A stretch of DNA of 64,000 nt, taken from positions 1 through 64,000 of the forward strand of contig NZ_FLYE01000047.1 in the NCBI RefSeq assembly GCF_900093605.1, read 5' to 3'. A model generated the notes under the pieces. That model was given only the letters and a program-made list of their open reading frames with translations, was not told the origin of the DNA and did no database searches. How positions within the stretch are numbered: position 1 is the first letter of the stretch; the number at the start of each line of letters is the position of its first letter. Made by a program: the position numbers and the translations under genes. The stretch comes from Candidatus Terasakiella magnetica. GTDB taxonomy: Bacteria > Pseudomonadota > Alphaproteobacteria > Rhodospirillales > Terasakiellaceae. This document shows, piece by piece, positions 27,631 through 36,363 of this stretch.

Positions 27631-27702
27631 TTTGACTTTCGTAAAGTTTGCTATTCGACTTTTGGCTAATCCCATGACCCTGAAAATTGGTCGAAAGTCG
27701 AA
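27631..27702. promoter_or_regulatory. Three copies of the island dyad between the MoaD-like and cytochrome c genes
   Basis: TTTGACTTTCG at 27631, TTCGACTTTTGGCTAAT at 27654-27670, and on the minus strand TTCGACTTTCGACCAAT at 27686-27702. All share the (T)TNGACTTT core. Confidence 0.6.
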
Positions 27703-27775
27703 ATGAAAAAGAGTGAACTCTTGCCTATGCTGGTCGGCAATAGAATTTGATCTATCAAAAGGGAAGATTTTTAAA

Positions 27776-28180
27776 ATGATCAAGAAAACAATGGCGGCGC
27801 TTTTTGCGCTGGGCGCACTGACTTTTGCCAATACTGAAGCACAAGCTGAAGAGATGTTTGGTTATAAAGCACCAAATTCTAAGGCTGCTGCGGGTGTACA
27901 GGTTTTTCACCGTTGTAAAAAATGTCACTCAATGGATCCGGCGAAAAATACATTCGGTCCAAACTTGCGCGGTGTTTATATGCGCAAAGCTGCCTCACTT
28001 CCCCGTTTTGAATATTCAGAAGATTTGAAAAAATCTGACATCGTGTGGGATGAAGACTTCCTGCGTGCTTGGGTTGAAGGCAACACCTTGGTTGTTTCTG
28101 GCACACGTATGCGCCACGTTCAGATCACAGACCCTGCTGAGCAGGATTACCTGATTGAATTTCTCAAGACATTTAAATAA
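27776..28180 (+). CDS. Periplasmic class I cytochrome c
   Basis: A 134-residue c-type cytochrome. A signal peptide (MIKKTMAALFALGALTF, cut near AQA/EE) is followed by the haem site CKKCH and a likely axial Met in the RMRHV region. It probably takes electrons from the PQQ dehydrogenase. The ATG at 27776 was chosen over an upstream ATG because the signal peptide begins there. It is 28 bp upstream of the ABC binding-protein gene and probably in one operon with it. Confidence 0.88.
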   Translation: MIKKTMAALFALGALTFANTEAQAEEMFGYKAPNSKAAAGVQVFHRCKKCHSMDPAKNTFGPNLRGVYMRKAASLPRFEYSEDLKKSDIVWDEDFLRAWVEGNTLVVSGTRMRHVQITDPAEQDYLIEFLKTFK

Positions 28181-28208
28181 GCCATAAGCGTGCGTATAAG
28201 GGGTTGAT

Positions 28209-29180
28209 ATGAAGTTTCTAGGTTCACTTTTCTTGGCTTTCGTCGTGATGGCATTGCAAAGCCTTCATGCAGAACTTCCAACCCTTCGCGCAGGTGTCTT
28301 GAAATTTGGCACGGTGAATTGGGAACTCCAGACCATTAAATCCTATGGTCTGGATAAAGCTCAGGGGTTTAACCTTGAGATCGTCCCCTTTGCTGGCAAG
28401 CAAGCCTCCGCCACGGCCATTCATGGTGGTGCGGTCGATGTGATTGTGAATGACTGGATTTGGGTGTCGCGCCAACGCAGTGCGGGGCGAAACTACAGCT
28501 TTATCCCTTATTCGCGCATGGTCGGTGCCATGATGGCGGACCCGGCAAAAAACATTAAAACGCTTGCAGACCTTAAAGGTAAAAAGCTTGGTATTGCAGG
28601 TGGTCCGGTGGATAAAAGCTGGCTGCTGTTTCAAGCCCTTGCCAAGAAAAACCATAATATTGACCTTGCCAAAGAAGCCCAGCCTGTTTTTGGCGCCCCG
28701 CCCTTGTTAAGCAAAAAGCTTGAAACGGGTGAGCTCGATGGGGTGATTAATTTCTGGCATTATGCAGCCAAGTTGGAAGCTAAAGGCTTTAATCGTGTGG
28801 CTGATGTTTCACGCGCGTTGCAAAGCTTGGGCATGAATAGGGATGTGCCAATGATTGGTTATGTGTTCAGCCCTGAATTTGCTCAAAAACAAGACCTGAT
28901 TAGCGCTATGTCAGCTGCATCGCGCCAAGCCAAAACCATCTTGGCAAATGATCCTTCAGCATGGGCTGCGCTTAAACCAATGATGAAGGCAAAGTCTGAA
29001 GCGAGTTTTCAGGCCTTAAAAGAGGGTTTTATCAAAGGTATCCCACAAAGCTGGGGGGACAAAGAACGCCTTGAAGCGGCAAATCTTTTTGCCTTATTGG
29101 CTAAACTTGGCGGTAAGAAGCTCGTTGGAAAATCCTCAACAATTGCCCAAGGCACATTTGTAGAGGCAATCCGTTATTAA
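28209..29180 (+). CDS. NitT/TauT-type ABC transporter substrate-binding protein
   Basis: A 323-residue periplasmic protein of the SsuA/NMT1-like family, with a signal peptide (cut near LHA/EL). The WELQTIKSYGLDKAQGF and GKQASATAIHGGAVDVIVNDW stretches are typical. The family binds sulfonates, nitrate, taurine or pyrimidines; the ligand here is unknown. The location between a cytochrome c gene and the aldehyde oxidoreductase genes suggests a link to alcohol oxidation or its cofactors. Confidence 0.85.
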   Translation: MKFLGSLFLAFVVMALQSLHAELPTLRAGVLKFGTVNWELQTIKSYGLDKAQGFNLEIVPFAGKQASATAIHGGAVDVIVNDWIWVSRQRSAGRNYSFIPYSRMVGAMMADPAKNIKTLADLKGKKLGIAGGPVDKSWLLFQALAKKNHNIDLAKEAQPVFGAPPLLSKKLETGELDGVINFWHYAAKLEAKGFNRVADVSRALQSLGMNRDVPMIGYVFSPEFAQKQDLISAMSAASRQAKTILANDPSAWAALKPMMKAKSEASFQALKEGFIKGIPQSWGDKERLEAANLFALLAKLGGKKLVGKSSTIAQGTFVEAIRY

Positions 29181-29184
29181 CGTG

Positions 29185-29937
29185 ATGGGACTACGTTCAT
29201 TTTCCATACAAAGCCTGTCTTTACTGCTGCTTTTTGGGGGATGGGCGCTTGTGTCTTATGGGGTGCAGTCTGAACTCCTCCCGCCGCCCCATGAGGTTTT
29301 TGCCCGTATTTTTGAAGAAGCTCAAACGGGTGAGCTTTATCAACATTGCCTCGCCACCCTTTGGCGGGTGTTAGCCGCCTTCATTCTCGCCATGTTTATC
29401 GGCAGCTTTATTGGGCTGTCCATGGGGCTAAATAAATCTGCGGGCTGTTTTTTTGAGCCTTGGTTGCTCTTCTTGCTTAATATTCCCGCCCTTGTGGTGA
29501 TTATCCTGTGTTATCTCTGGGTGGGGTTAAATGAGGTTGCCGCTGTTTTAGCGGTCTCCATCAATAAAATCCCTAATGTGGCCATTACCTTGCGCGAAGG
29601 CGCGAAATCCCTTGATCGGGGCTTGGCTGATATGGCGAGTAGTTATCGCCTGTCCACGGCTACAAAGCTTAAACATATTATCTTGCCACAACTGGTGCCT
29701 TTCTTTGCGGCGGCCTCGCGCTCCGGCCTTGCCTTGATCTGGAAAATCGTCTTGGTGGTGGAGCTTTTGGGGCGCAGTGACGGTGTGGGCTTTCAGCTCC
29801 ATCTCTTTTTCCAGATGTTTGATGTGACAGGTATCTTGGCCTATTCCATCGCCTTCATCGGGGTGATTTTATGTATTGAATATGGGCTGATTGGCCCGTG
29901 GGAACGCCATGTCAGTAAATGGCGGATCAGCTCATGA
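29185..29937 (+). CDS. ABC transporter permease (NitT/TauT type)
   Basis: A 250-residue inner-membrane permease with about six helices and the binding-protein-dependent EAA-like loop (AITLREGAKSLDRGLADMASSY). It starts a few bases after the binding-protein stop; a GTG three bases earlier is also possible. Its stop overlaps the ATPase start (ATGA). Confidence 0.88.
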   Translation: MGLRSFSIQSLSLLLLFGGWALVSYGVQSELLPPPHEVFARIFEEAQTGELYQHCLATLWRVLAAFILAMFIGSFIGLSMGLNKSAGCFFEPWLLFLLNIPALVVIILCYLWVGLNEVAAVLAVSINKIPNVAITLREGAKSLDRGLADMASSYRLSTATKLKHIILPQLVPFFAAASRSGLALIWKIVLVVELLGRSDGVGFQLHLFFQMFDVTGILAYSIAFIGVILCIEYGLIGPWERHVSKWRISS

Positions 29938-30620
29938 AAATCCAAATTGATGAAAAATCCTTTGAGGGTCGCGGCGTTCTTGGTGAGATTGAGTTCGAGC
30001 TGGAAAAGGGCAGCCCCAGCGTTATCTGTGGTCCTTCAGGCTGTGGAAAATCCACTTTACTGCGCCTTATCGCCGGACTTGATGAAGATTTTAAAGGCGA
30101 GATCAGCCCGCGCGCAGGCAAGGTCGGTTTTGTCTTTCAAGAACCCCAGCTTTTGCCGTGGCGCAGCGTGCGGGCAAATATTGAACTGGTCTGTAATGTT
30201 GATGAAGCCTGCTTGATTGATGGGCTACTTGTTGAGGTTGGCTTAGAGGGGCAGGGCGATGTCATGGCATCCAAACTGTCATTGGGCATGGCCCGTCGTG
30301 TGGCCTTGGCACGCGCACTTGTGATCAAGCCTGAAATCCTGATTTTAGATGAACCTTTTGTCTCGCTTGACCCAAAGCGCGCTGAAAGCCTGCGCAAATT
30401 AACCTATAATCTTATTTCCAAACATCAGCTCAAGGCCCTGTTTGTTACCCATATTTCGCAAGAAGCAATCCAGATGGGGCATCAAATTCATATTTTAGGG
30501 GGGCAACCCAGCCGGATTGATAAGACGATTGAAGTGCCCATGAGTGCAGATCAGCGTTTCAATTCGACTTTTGTTCAGACCTATTTGGCTGAGAATGAAG
30601 CCCTATTCGCCTTTAGTTGA
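29934..30620 (+). CDS. ABC transporter ATP-binding protein (NitT/TauT type)
   Basis: A 228-residue ATPase. Walker A is GPSGCGKSTL, the Q-loop is FVFQEPQLLPW, and Walker B is LILDEPFVSLDP. The signature LSLGMARRVALARAL has LSLGM in place of LSGGQ. The ATG at 29934 overlaps the permease stop by 4 bp. It completes the three-gene transporter unit. Confidence 0.9.
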   Translation: MKIQIDEKSFEGRGVLGEIEFELEKGSPSVICGPSGCGKSTLLRLIAGLDEDFKGEISPRAGKVGFVFQEPQLLPWRSVRANIELVCNVDEACLIDGLLVEVGLEGQGDVMASKLSLGMARRVALARALVIKPEILILDEPFVSLDPKRAESLRKLTYNLISKHQLKALFVTHISQEAIQMGHQIHILGGQPSRIDKTIEVPMSADQRFNSTFVQTYLAENEALFAFS

Positions 30621-30751
30621 ATTGAAGCCAAGCCCAACATCAGCGACACTTTGGCACTATCTTAAACCAAAATGAAAGTTGGTCCCTTAGGGATAGGTGA
30701 TGCGAGGCCAGAATGCAGCACTTAACGGGGGGCTTTCAAAGGAACGGGAAG

Positions 30752-31231
30752 ATGCAGAAAGCGCTAAATATCAATCCAGACAAATGTACAGGTTGTCTGC
30801 AATGTGAAGTGGCTTGTTCTATGGAACATACAGGGGCCTTTAACCCTTCAAAGTCACGCATTAAAGTATTCAAATTTCACGACGAAGGTCGTTTCGTACC
30901 ATACACATGCACACAATGTGCTGAAGCTTGGTGTATGCGTTCTTGTCCGGTTGAAGCCATCACACTTGATGCGGAAACTGGGGCAAAAGTTGTGGCAGAC
31001 TCAGCTTGTGTAGGCTGTAAAGTCTGTACCATCAGCTGTCCATTCGGCACAGTCAACTATGTGCCTGATACAGGCAAAGTTGCCAAATGTGACCTGTGTA
31101 GTGGTGATCCGAAATGTGCAAGTGCTTGTCCAACAGGTGCCATCACATTCGTTGATGCCGAAGCAACGGGTCTAGATAAAATGCGCAGCTGGGCAGCTAA
31201 GACTGATGCCGGCACAACCGCAGAAGCATAA
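30752..31231 (+). CDS. Polyferredoxin subunit of aldehyde oxidoreductase (AorA-like)
   Basis: A 159-residue iron-sulphur protein with four 4Fe-4S clusters' worth of cysteines: CTGCLQCEVAC, CTQCAEAWCMRSC, CVGCKVCTISC and CDLCSGDPKCASAC. It has no signal peptide. It precedes the tungsten subunit gene by 14 bp, matching the AorABC layout of the multi-subunit aldehyde oxidoreductase from Aromatoleum. It would carry electrons from the tungsten subunit to the flavin subunit. The ATG at 30752 follows GGAACGGGAAG; a longer reading from 30713 is less likely. Confidence 0.88.
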   Translation: MQKALNINPDKCTGCLQCEVACSMEHTGAFNPSKSRIKVFKFHDEGRFVPYTCTQCAEAWCMRSCPVEAITLDAETGAKVVADSACVGCKVCTISCPFGTVNYVPDTGKVAKCDLCSGDPKCASACPTGAITFVDAEATGLDKMRSWAAKTDAGTTAEA

Positions 31232-31245
31232 AGGGGAATAATCAG

Positions 31246-33093
31246 ATGGCATGGACACGTAAATTACTGCGGGTGAACCTTTCTAAAGGCACTTGTGTTT
31301 CTGAAGACCTGAATATGGCTTGGGCTCAGGAATATCTTGGCTCTCGCGGTCTTGCGACAAAATACTTCATCGAAGAAACGGACCCAAAAGTTGATCCGCT
31401 TTCTGAAGATAACAAAATGATCATGGCAACAGGCCCGCTTACTGGCACATGTGCATCGACTTCTGGTCGCTACACTGTTGTGACAAAAGGCGCGCTTACG
31501 GGTGCTATCGCTTGTTCTAACTCTGGTGGTTTCTTCGGTAACGAAATGAAAAACGCCGGTTGGGATATGGTGATCTTTGAAGGTAAAGCAGATAAACCTG
31601 TTTATCTTTCAATTGTAAATGATAAAGCTGAACTGCTTGATGCGTCTAAATATTGGGGCAAATCTTGCTGGGATACGGAAGAAGGTATCAAAGCTGACCA
31701 CCAAGACCCACAGGTTCGTGTGGCTTCTATCGGTGTTTCCGGTGAAAAAGGCGTTCTGTACGCTTGTGTGGTTAACGATATGGACCGTGCAGCGGGTCGT
31801 TCCGGTGTGGGCACCGTCATGGGCTCTAAAAACCTTAAGGCTGTTGCCATTCGCGGGACAATCGGCGTGAAGGTTGAAGACCCAGAAGCGTTCTTTGAAG
31901 CGTCAAATGCGGGTAAAGCTGTTTTGGCTGAAAACCCTGTTACGGGCCAAGGCCTGCCAACATACGGTACGCAAGTCCTGATGAACGTGATCAACGAAAT
32001 CGGTGCAATGCCAACACGTAACTTCAAAGAAGTTCAGTTTGAAGGCGCTGCCAACATTTCTGGTGAGAAAATGCATGAAGTTCGTGCAGATGGCACCAAA
32101 AACCTGACAACAAATGCGGCTTGTTATGGCTGTACGATTGCTTGTCAGCGTGTTTCAACGATTGAGCGTTCGCACTATACGGTTAAAGATCGTCCAGAAT
32201 ATCAAAAAGCATCTGGTGGTCTGGAATATGAAGCAGCATGGTCGCTGGGTTCTGAATGTGGGATCGACGACATTGAAGCTTGTACATTTGCAAACTTCAT
32301 CTGTAACGAACAGGGTTATGACCCAATTTCCTTTGGTGCCACAGTTGGTGCCGCAATGGAATTGTTCGAAATGGGCGTTCTGACAACAGAACATACTGGC
32401 GGGATCGAGCTTAAGTTTGGTAATGCCAAAGCTCTGACAGATATTGCTGAGATGGTGGGCCGTGGTGAAGGCTTTGGTCTTGAAATCGGTATGGGGTCTG
32501 CGCGTCTTTGTGAAAAGTACGGTCACCCAGAAGTTTCCATGTCTGTTAAGAAACAAGAATTCCCGGCTTATGATGCACGTGGTGTTCAAGGCATGGGCCT
32601 GACGTATGCAACATCTAACCGTGGTGCGTGTCACTTGCGTTCTTACACCATTGCGTCTGAAGTTCTGGGTATTCCAGAAAAGACTGACCCATTGGCAACA
32701 GAAGGCAAGGCCGGTCTTGTGATGGCATTCCAGGATGCAACAGCTGCTGTTGACTCTTCTGGTCTGTGTATCTTCACAACATTTGCATGGTCACTTGAAG
32801 ATATCGCCCCACAAGTAAATGCAGCTTGTGAAGGTGACTGGTCTGTTGAGAAAATGCTCGAAGTTGGGGAGCGCGTTTGGAATATGGAACGCCAATACAA
32901 CATCGCAGCAGGCTTTACAGGTAAGGACGACACATTGCCAAAACGTCTGTTGAAAGACGCGGCAAAAACGGGTCCTGCCAAAGGTCGTGTCAACGATTTG
33001 GACAAAATGCTGCCTGAGTATTACGACCTTCGTGGTTGGGATGACACAGGTGTGCCAAAAGCCGATACATTAAATCGTTTGGGCTTGGCTTAA
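31246..33093 (+). CDS. Tungsten-dependent aldehyde oxidoreductase catalytic subunit (AorB-like)
   Basis: A 615-residue AOR-family protein. It oxidises aldehydes to carboxylic acids with a tungsten bis-pyranopterin cofactor. The N-terminal AOR domain (residues 1-210, RVNLSKGTCVSEDL) binds the cofactor. The 4Fe-4S cysteines are in CYGCTIACQR (about 290), and a distal Cys lies in SGLCIFTTFA (about 507). The fold and length match AorB and archaeal AOR. Codon use is well adapted and uniform, consistent with high expression. Tungstate uptake genes (tupA, tupBC) and MoaD-like genes lie on either side. Confidence 0.92.
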   Translation: MAWTRKLLRVNLSKGTCVSEDLNMAWAQEYLGSRGLATKYFIEETDPKVDPLSEDNKMIMATGPLTGTCASTSGRYTVVTKGALTGAIACSNSGGFFGNEMKNAGWDMVIFEGKADKPVYLSIVNDKAELLDASKYWGKSCWDTEEGIKADHQDPQVRVASIGVSGEKGVLYACVVNDMDRAAGRSGVGTVMGSKNLKAVAIRGTIGVKVEDPEAFFEASNAGKAVLAENPVTGQGLPTYGTQVLMNVINEIGAMPTRNFKEVQFEGAANISGEKMHEVRADGTKNLTTNAACYGCTIACQRVSTIERSHYTVKDRPEYQKASGGLEYEAAWSLGSECGIDDIEACTFANFICNEQGYDPISFGATVGAAMELFEMGVLTTEHTGGIELKFGNAKALTDIAEMVGRGEGFGLEIGMGSARLCEKYGHPEVSMSVKKQEFPAYDARGVQGMGLTYATSNRGACHLRSYTIASEVLGIPEKTDPLATEGKAGLVMAFQDATAAVDSSGLCIFTTFAWSLEDIAPQVNAACEGDWSVEKMLEVGERVWNMERQYNIAAGFTGKDDTLPKRLLKDAAKTGPAKGRVNDLDKMLPEYYDLRGWDDTGVPKADTLNRLGLA

Positions 33094-33109
33094 TTTGTCA
33101 CTCTAATGA

Positions 33110-33150
33110 GGCGGGTTTTCTGAATATCCCTCAGGAAATCCGCCTTTTTT
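33110..33150 (+). terminator. Terminator between the AOR tungsten and flavin subunit genes
   Basis: GGCGGGTTTTCTGA (33110-33123) pairs with TCAGGAAATCCGCC (33131-33144), followed by T6. A strong terminator inside the gene set should raise expression of the two upstream subunits over the flavin subunit. Confidence 0.85.
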
Positions 33151-33166
33151 ATTCAGGAAAAAAGAA

Positions 33167-34498
33167 ATGTTCGGACTGTTAAAAAAGGTTTTTGCCCCTT
33201 CTGAGAATGTCGAAAGATCGGCACTGGGAAATGTCCAAAATGGCAATTATGATTATGTTGTCGTTGGGGCAGGGCCCGCAGGTGTGCAAACGGTTGAAAA
33301 TTTACGTGCAGAAGACCCGACAGGCACAATCTTGTTGATCAGCGGTGAAGCAGAACCGCCTTATTCTCGTATGGCGATCCCTTACTACCTGATTGGTAAG
33401 GTTGAGGAAGACGGCACATATTTGAGAAAAAGCGACACCCACTATGACGATCTTAATATCGATTATCGCCAAGGTCTGGTGAAAAAGGTTGATAGTGTTG
33501 CAAGCTCGTTGAAACTGGCAGATGGTTCTTCCATTCATTATGGCAAACTGTGTCTGGCAACAGGGGCAAGTCCGATCAAACCACCCATTCCCGGGTTGGA
33601 TAATAAAGGTGTACACCATTGCTGGACATTGGAAGATGCCCGCAAAATTATTGAGCTCGCCCATGAAGGCGCCCATGTGGTGTTGATGGGTGCAGGCTTT
33701 ATCGGCTGTATCATCCTTGAAGCCTTAGCGCTTCGTAAAGTAAATTTGACCGTTGTTGAGATGGGCGACCGCATGGTGCCACGTATGTTGAACCCAACAT
33801 GCGGTAATCTTGTGAAAGATTGGTGTAACAGCCACGGTGTGAGCGTTCATACCTCAACTAAAATCACCATGGTTGAGCCTAACAAAAATGATCCTGAAGA
33901 CACCTTGCTGGTTGATCTGGATAATGGTGAGCAAATTCCGGCCCACTTGCTTGTGGTGGCTGCAGGCGTGCGCTCCAACGTGGCTTTCCTTGAAGGTTCT
34001 GGCGTTGAGGTCGAAGAAGGTATTAAGGTTGATGCCCATCTTCAAACCGCTGTTTCCAACATTTATGCTGCTGGTGACGTGGCTCAAGGGCCTGATTTCT
34101 CAACAGGTGGCTGGTCAGTTCACGCCATTCAGCCAACGGCAGCTGATCATGGTCGAATCGCTGCGAAAAACATGTGTGGTCACGAAACGCCTTATCAGGG
34201 CTCCCTCGTGATGAACGTGCTGGATACATTGGGGCTGATCTCAGCTTCCTTTGGTCTGTGGGAAGGTGTGCCTGGCGGTGATAGTGTTGAGCGCCTTGAT
34301 GCGGAAAACTATCGCTACATTCGCCTTGAATTTGATGGTGATGTGTTGATTGGGGCGCAAACCCTTGGTCGCACGGACCATGTGGGTGTGTTGCGTGGCT
34401 TGATCCAGAGCCGCACAGAACTCGGCCCGTGGAAAGAACGCCTGATGGCAGACCCGCATCGCATTATGGATGCTTATGTGGCTTTGTCACAGATGTAG
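33167..34498 (+). CDS. FAD/NAD(P)-binding oxidoreductase subunit (AorC-like)
   Basis: A 443-residue pyridine nucleotide-disulphide-type flavoprotein. An FAD-binding GxGxxG lies in VVVGAGPAGVQTVENL, the NAD site lies in VVLMGAGFIGCIILEAL, and the late FAD motif is NIYAAGDVAQGPD. It has no disulphide redox pair at the usual place. It matches the AorC role of passing electrons to NAD(P)+ or a quinone. The product has a short Lys-rich N-terminal lead (about 25 residues) before the fold. Confidence 0.9.
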   Translation: MFGLLKKVFAPSENVERSALGNVQNGNYDYVVVGAGPAGVQTVENLRAEDPTGTILLISGEAEPPYSRMAIPYYLIGKVEEDGTYLRKSDTHYDDLNIDYRQGLVKKVDSVASSLKLADGSSIHYGKLCLATGASPIKPPIPGLDNKGVHHCWTLEDARKIIELAHEGAHVVLMGAGFIGCIILEALALRKVNLTVVEMGDRMVPRMLNPTCGNLVKDWCNSHGVSVHTSTKITMVEPNKNDPEDTLLVDLDNGEQIPAHLLVVAAGVRSNVAFLEGSGVEVEEGIKVDAHLQTAVSNIYAAGDVAQGPDFSTGGWSVHAIQPTAADHGRIAAKNMCGHETPYQGSLVMNVLDTLGLISASFGLWEGVPGGDSVERLDAENYRYIRLEFDGDVLIGAQTLGRTDHVGVLRGLIQSRTELGPWKERLMADPHRIMDAYVALSQM

Positions 34499-34519
34499 TC
34501 TTTTGCCTGCATGAAGAAC

Positions 34520-34560
34520 AAAAAAGCGTCGTTTTCTTTGCGGAAAGCGGCGTTTTTTTA
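34520..34560 (+). terminator. Intrinsic terminator after the flavin subunit gene
   Basis: GCGTCGTTTTC pairs with GGAAAGCGGCG using G-U pairs, then a T7 run. Confidence 0.75.
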
Positions 34561-34567
34561 TGATCGT

Positions 34568-34605
34568 TTAGACCTTTGGCTAGTGCGAATGCGACCAAAG
34601 TCGAG
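34568..34605. promoter_or_regulatory. Two copies of the island dyad upstream of pedF
   Basis: TTAGACCTTTGGCTAGT on the plus strand (34568-34584) and CTCGACTTTGGTCGCAT on the minus strand (34589-34605), about 95-130 bp before the gene start. Confidence 0.6.
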
Positions 34606-34697
34606 GAGAAATCCCCCCATGGTCCGCGGTATAAAAGAGGCAGGACAAATAGATTGAATTGTCGATGAAACGCGACTCTCATTGGAGGAAATATAAT

Positions 34698-35135
34698 ATG
34701 TTCAAGAAGTACCTTTTAGCCGGACTGGCTGTAAGCATGTCTGTCGGATTGGCAACAGGTGCATTTGCACATGGTGATGTAACCCCACAAGCTGTTGATA
34801 CATCAGGTTTGCCAAAACTGGGCGAAGAATGGGTTGACCAAAACCCGTTTCGTGAAGATGAAAAATATAATGCCCGCGCCATTGAAATCGGCTCTTCTGC
34901 CTATAACCAAAACTGTGCGCGTTGTCATGGTCTTCAAGTAATCTCTGGCGGGATTGCACCGGACCTGCGTTACCTTGAAGCAGATTTTGATGGCGATGAG
35001 TGGTATATTGAGCGCGTGACAAACGGTGCGGTACGTGATGGCAAAGTTTATATGCCTAAATTTGTCGGTACGATTTCCCAAGAAGGTCTCTGGGCGATCC
35101 GCACATATATTGATGCGCAGCCAGAAGACGAGTAA
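34698..35135 (+). CDS. pedF: Cytochrome c-550 PedF
   Basis: A 145-residue periplasmic cytochrome with a signal peptide (cut near AFA/HG), one haem site CARCH (about residue 75) and an axial Met candidate in YMPKFVG. It matches the PedF cytochrome that accepts electrons from PQQ alcohol dehydrogenases. The ATG at 34698 follows GGAGGAA; a start at 34659 would add a non-signal extension. Confidence 0.9.
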   Translation: MFKKYLLAGLAVSMSVGLATGAFAHGDVTPQAVDTSGLPKLGEEWVDQNPFREDEKYNARAIEIGSSAYNQNCARCHGLQVISGGIAPDLRYLEADFDGDEWYIERVTNGAVRDGKVYMPKFVGTISQEGLWAIRTYIDAQPEDE

Positions 35136-35208
35136 ATAGAAGGTCTGCTGCGGTTTAAATTCGCAAGCAGATGATCTATCTCATGATAATAATTAAACAG
35201 GAAGTGCC

Positions 35209-36363
35209 GTGGCGCAAATAAAACACCACATCCCCAAAGCCAGTTCCGCCGCCCAAGAGACAACAGAAGTTGTTGCTGATTTAAAAGATCAGCTGGGCGA
35301 TGGTCCTTTTAGTGTTTTGTTTTACTTTAGTGCAGGCAAATACGACCTTTCCGAAATCGGGAAGGTCCTTTCTGTTTCTTACCCAGACATTCCCATCATT
35401 GGCTGCACAACGGCAGGGGTGATTGATGATGGTGGCTATAATCAGGCGGGTATCTGCGCCTTTGGTTTGCCGGAAGATAAATTCAATGTGGCGGTTGATC
35501 TGATCACGCCTGTTTCAGAAATTGATATGGTCGGCTGGCGCCAAAGCGCGCGCACTCTTGTCGATCAGCTTCATAGTCGCTCTGGTGATACTTTGGCTGA
35601 AAATACATTTGGTTTTCTTTTGGTTGATGGCATGTCCTTGGCTGAAGAAAATGTGCTTAGCGCCATTCATCCCGAACTGGGTGATATCCCGCTTTTTGGG
35701 GGCTCAGCCGGTGATGACTTAAAATTTCATGAGACACAGCTTTTTTGTTGTGGGCAAACGGTGACCGATGGGGCTGCGCTTATCCTGATTAATACAAGCT
35801 GCCCGTTTAAGGTCTTTCGCACTCAGCATTTTGTGGAAACCGCGCGCAAGATGGTGATTACAGAGGCTGATCCGCATTCACGCATTGTGAAAGAGATCAA
35901 CGCCTCGCCTGCAACGGAAGAATATGCCCGCCTCATTGGTGTGCCTCATTCAGAACTCACACCGCTTACCTTTGCGAAACATCCGGTTATGGTACGTGTG
36001 GGCGGGTCTTATTATGTGCGCTCTATCCAACGACCAGAAGGCGCAGACGGGTTGAAGTTTTTCTGCGCTATTGATGAGGGGCTTGTTCTTACCTTGGCTG
36101 AAGGGCGCGACATGACCACCAACCTTGAAGAGACCATGAAAGAAATCCAGCAGGAAATTGGCGTGCCGGAACTGATTATTGGTTGTGATTGTATTTTTAG
36201 AAAGCTGGAGCTGGAACAAAAAGGCGATCACCGCCTTGATGAAGTCTCTGAAATTTTCAAACAGAATAATGTGGTGGGTTTCAACACTTACGGTGAACAA
36301 TTTTCAGGGATGCATGTGAACCAGACCTTAACAGGTGTGGCGATTGGATGGCCCCATGATTGA
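35209..36363 (+). CDS. FIST-domain signal protein
   Basis: A 384-residue protein with FIST N (about 35-230) and FIST C (about 235-375) domains; these are predicted ligand-binding sensors, perhaps for amino acids. Typical stretches include IIGCTTAGVIDDGG and FNTYGEQFSGMHVNQT. The start is GTG at 35209 with AGGAAG upstream. The hybrid kinase gene begins inside its stop codon region, so the two form a coupled sensing pair. Confidence 0.9.
   Translation: MAQIKHHIPKASSAAQETTEVVADLKDQLGDGPFSVLFYFSAGKYDLSEIGKVLSVSYPDIPIIGCTTAGVIDDGGYNQAGICAFGLPEDKFNVAVDLITPVSEIDMVGWRQSARTLVDQLHSRSGDTLAENTFGFLLVDGMSLAEENVLSAIHPELGDIPLFGGSAGDDLKFHETQLFCCGQTVTDGAALILINTSCPFKVFRTQHFVETARKMVITEADPHSRIVKEINASPATEEYARLIGVPHSELTPLTFAKHPVMVRVGGSYYVRSIQRPEGADGLKFFCAIDEGLVLTLAEGRDMTTNLEETMKEIQQEIGVPELIIGCDCIFRKLELEQKGDHRLDEVSEIFKQNNVVGFNTYGEQFSGMHVNQTLTGVAIGWPHD

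Noticed and set aside
30640-30700. CGACACTTTGGCAC upstream of aorA as another island dyad or a sigma-54 promoter
   Set aside because: The spacing does not fit the 17-bp dyad, and the -12 element of sigma-54 (TTGC) is missing.
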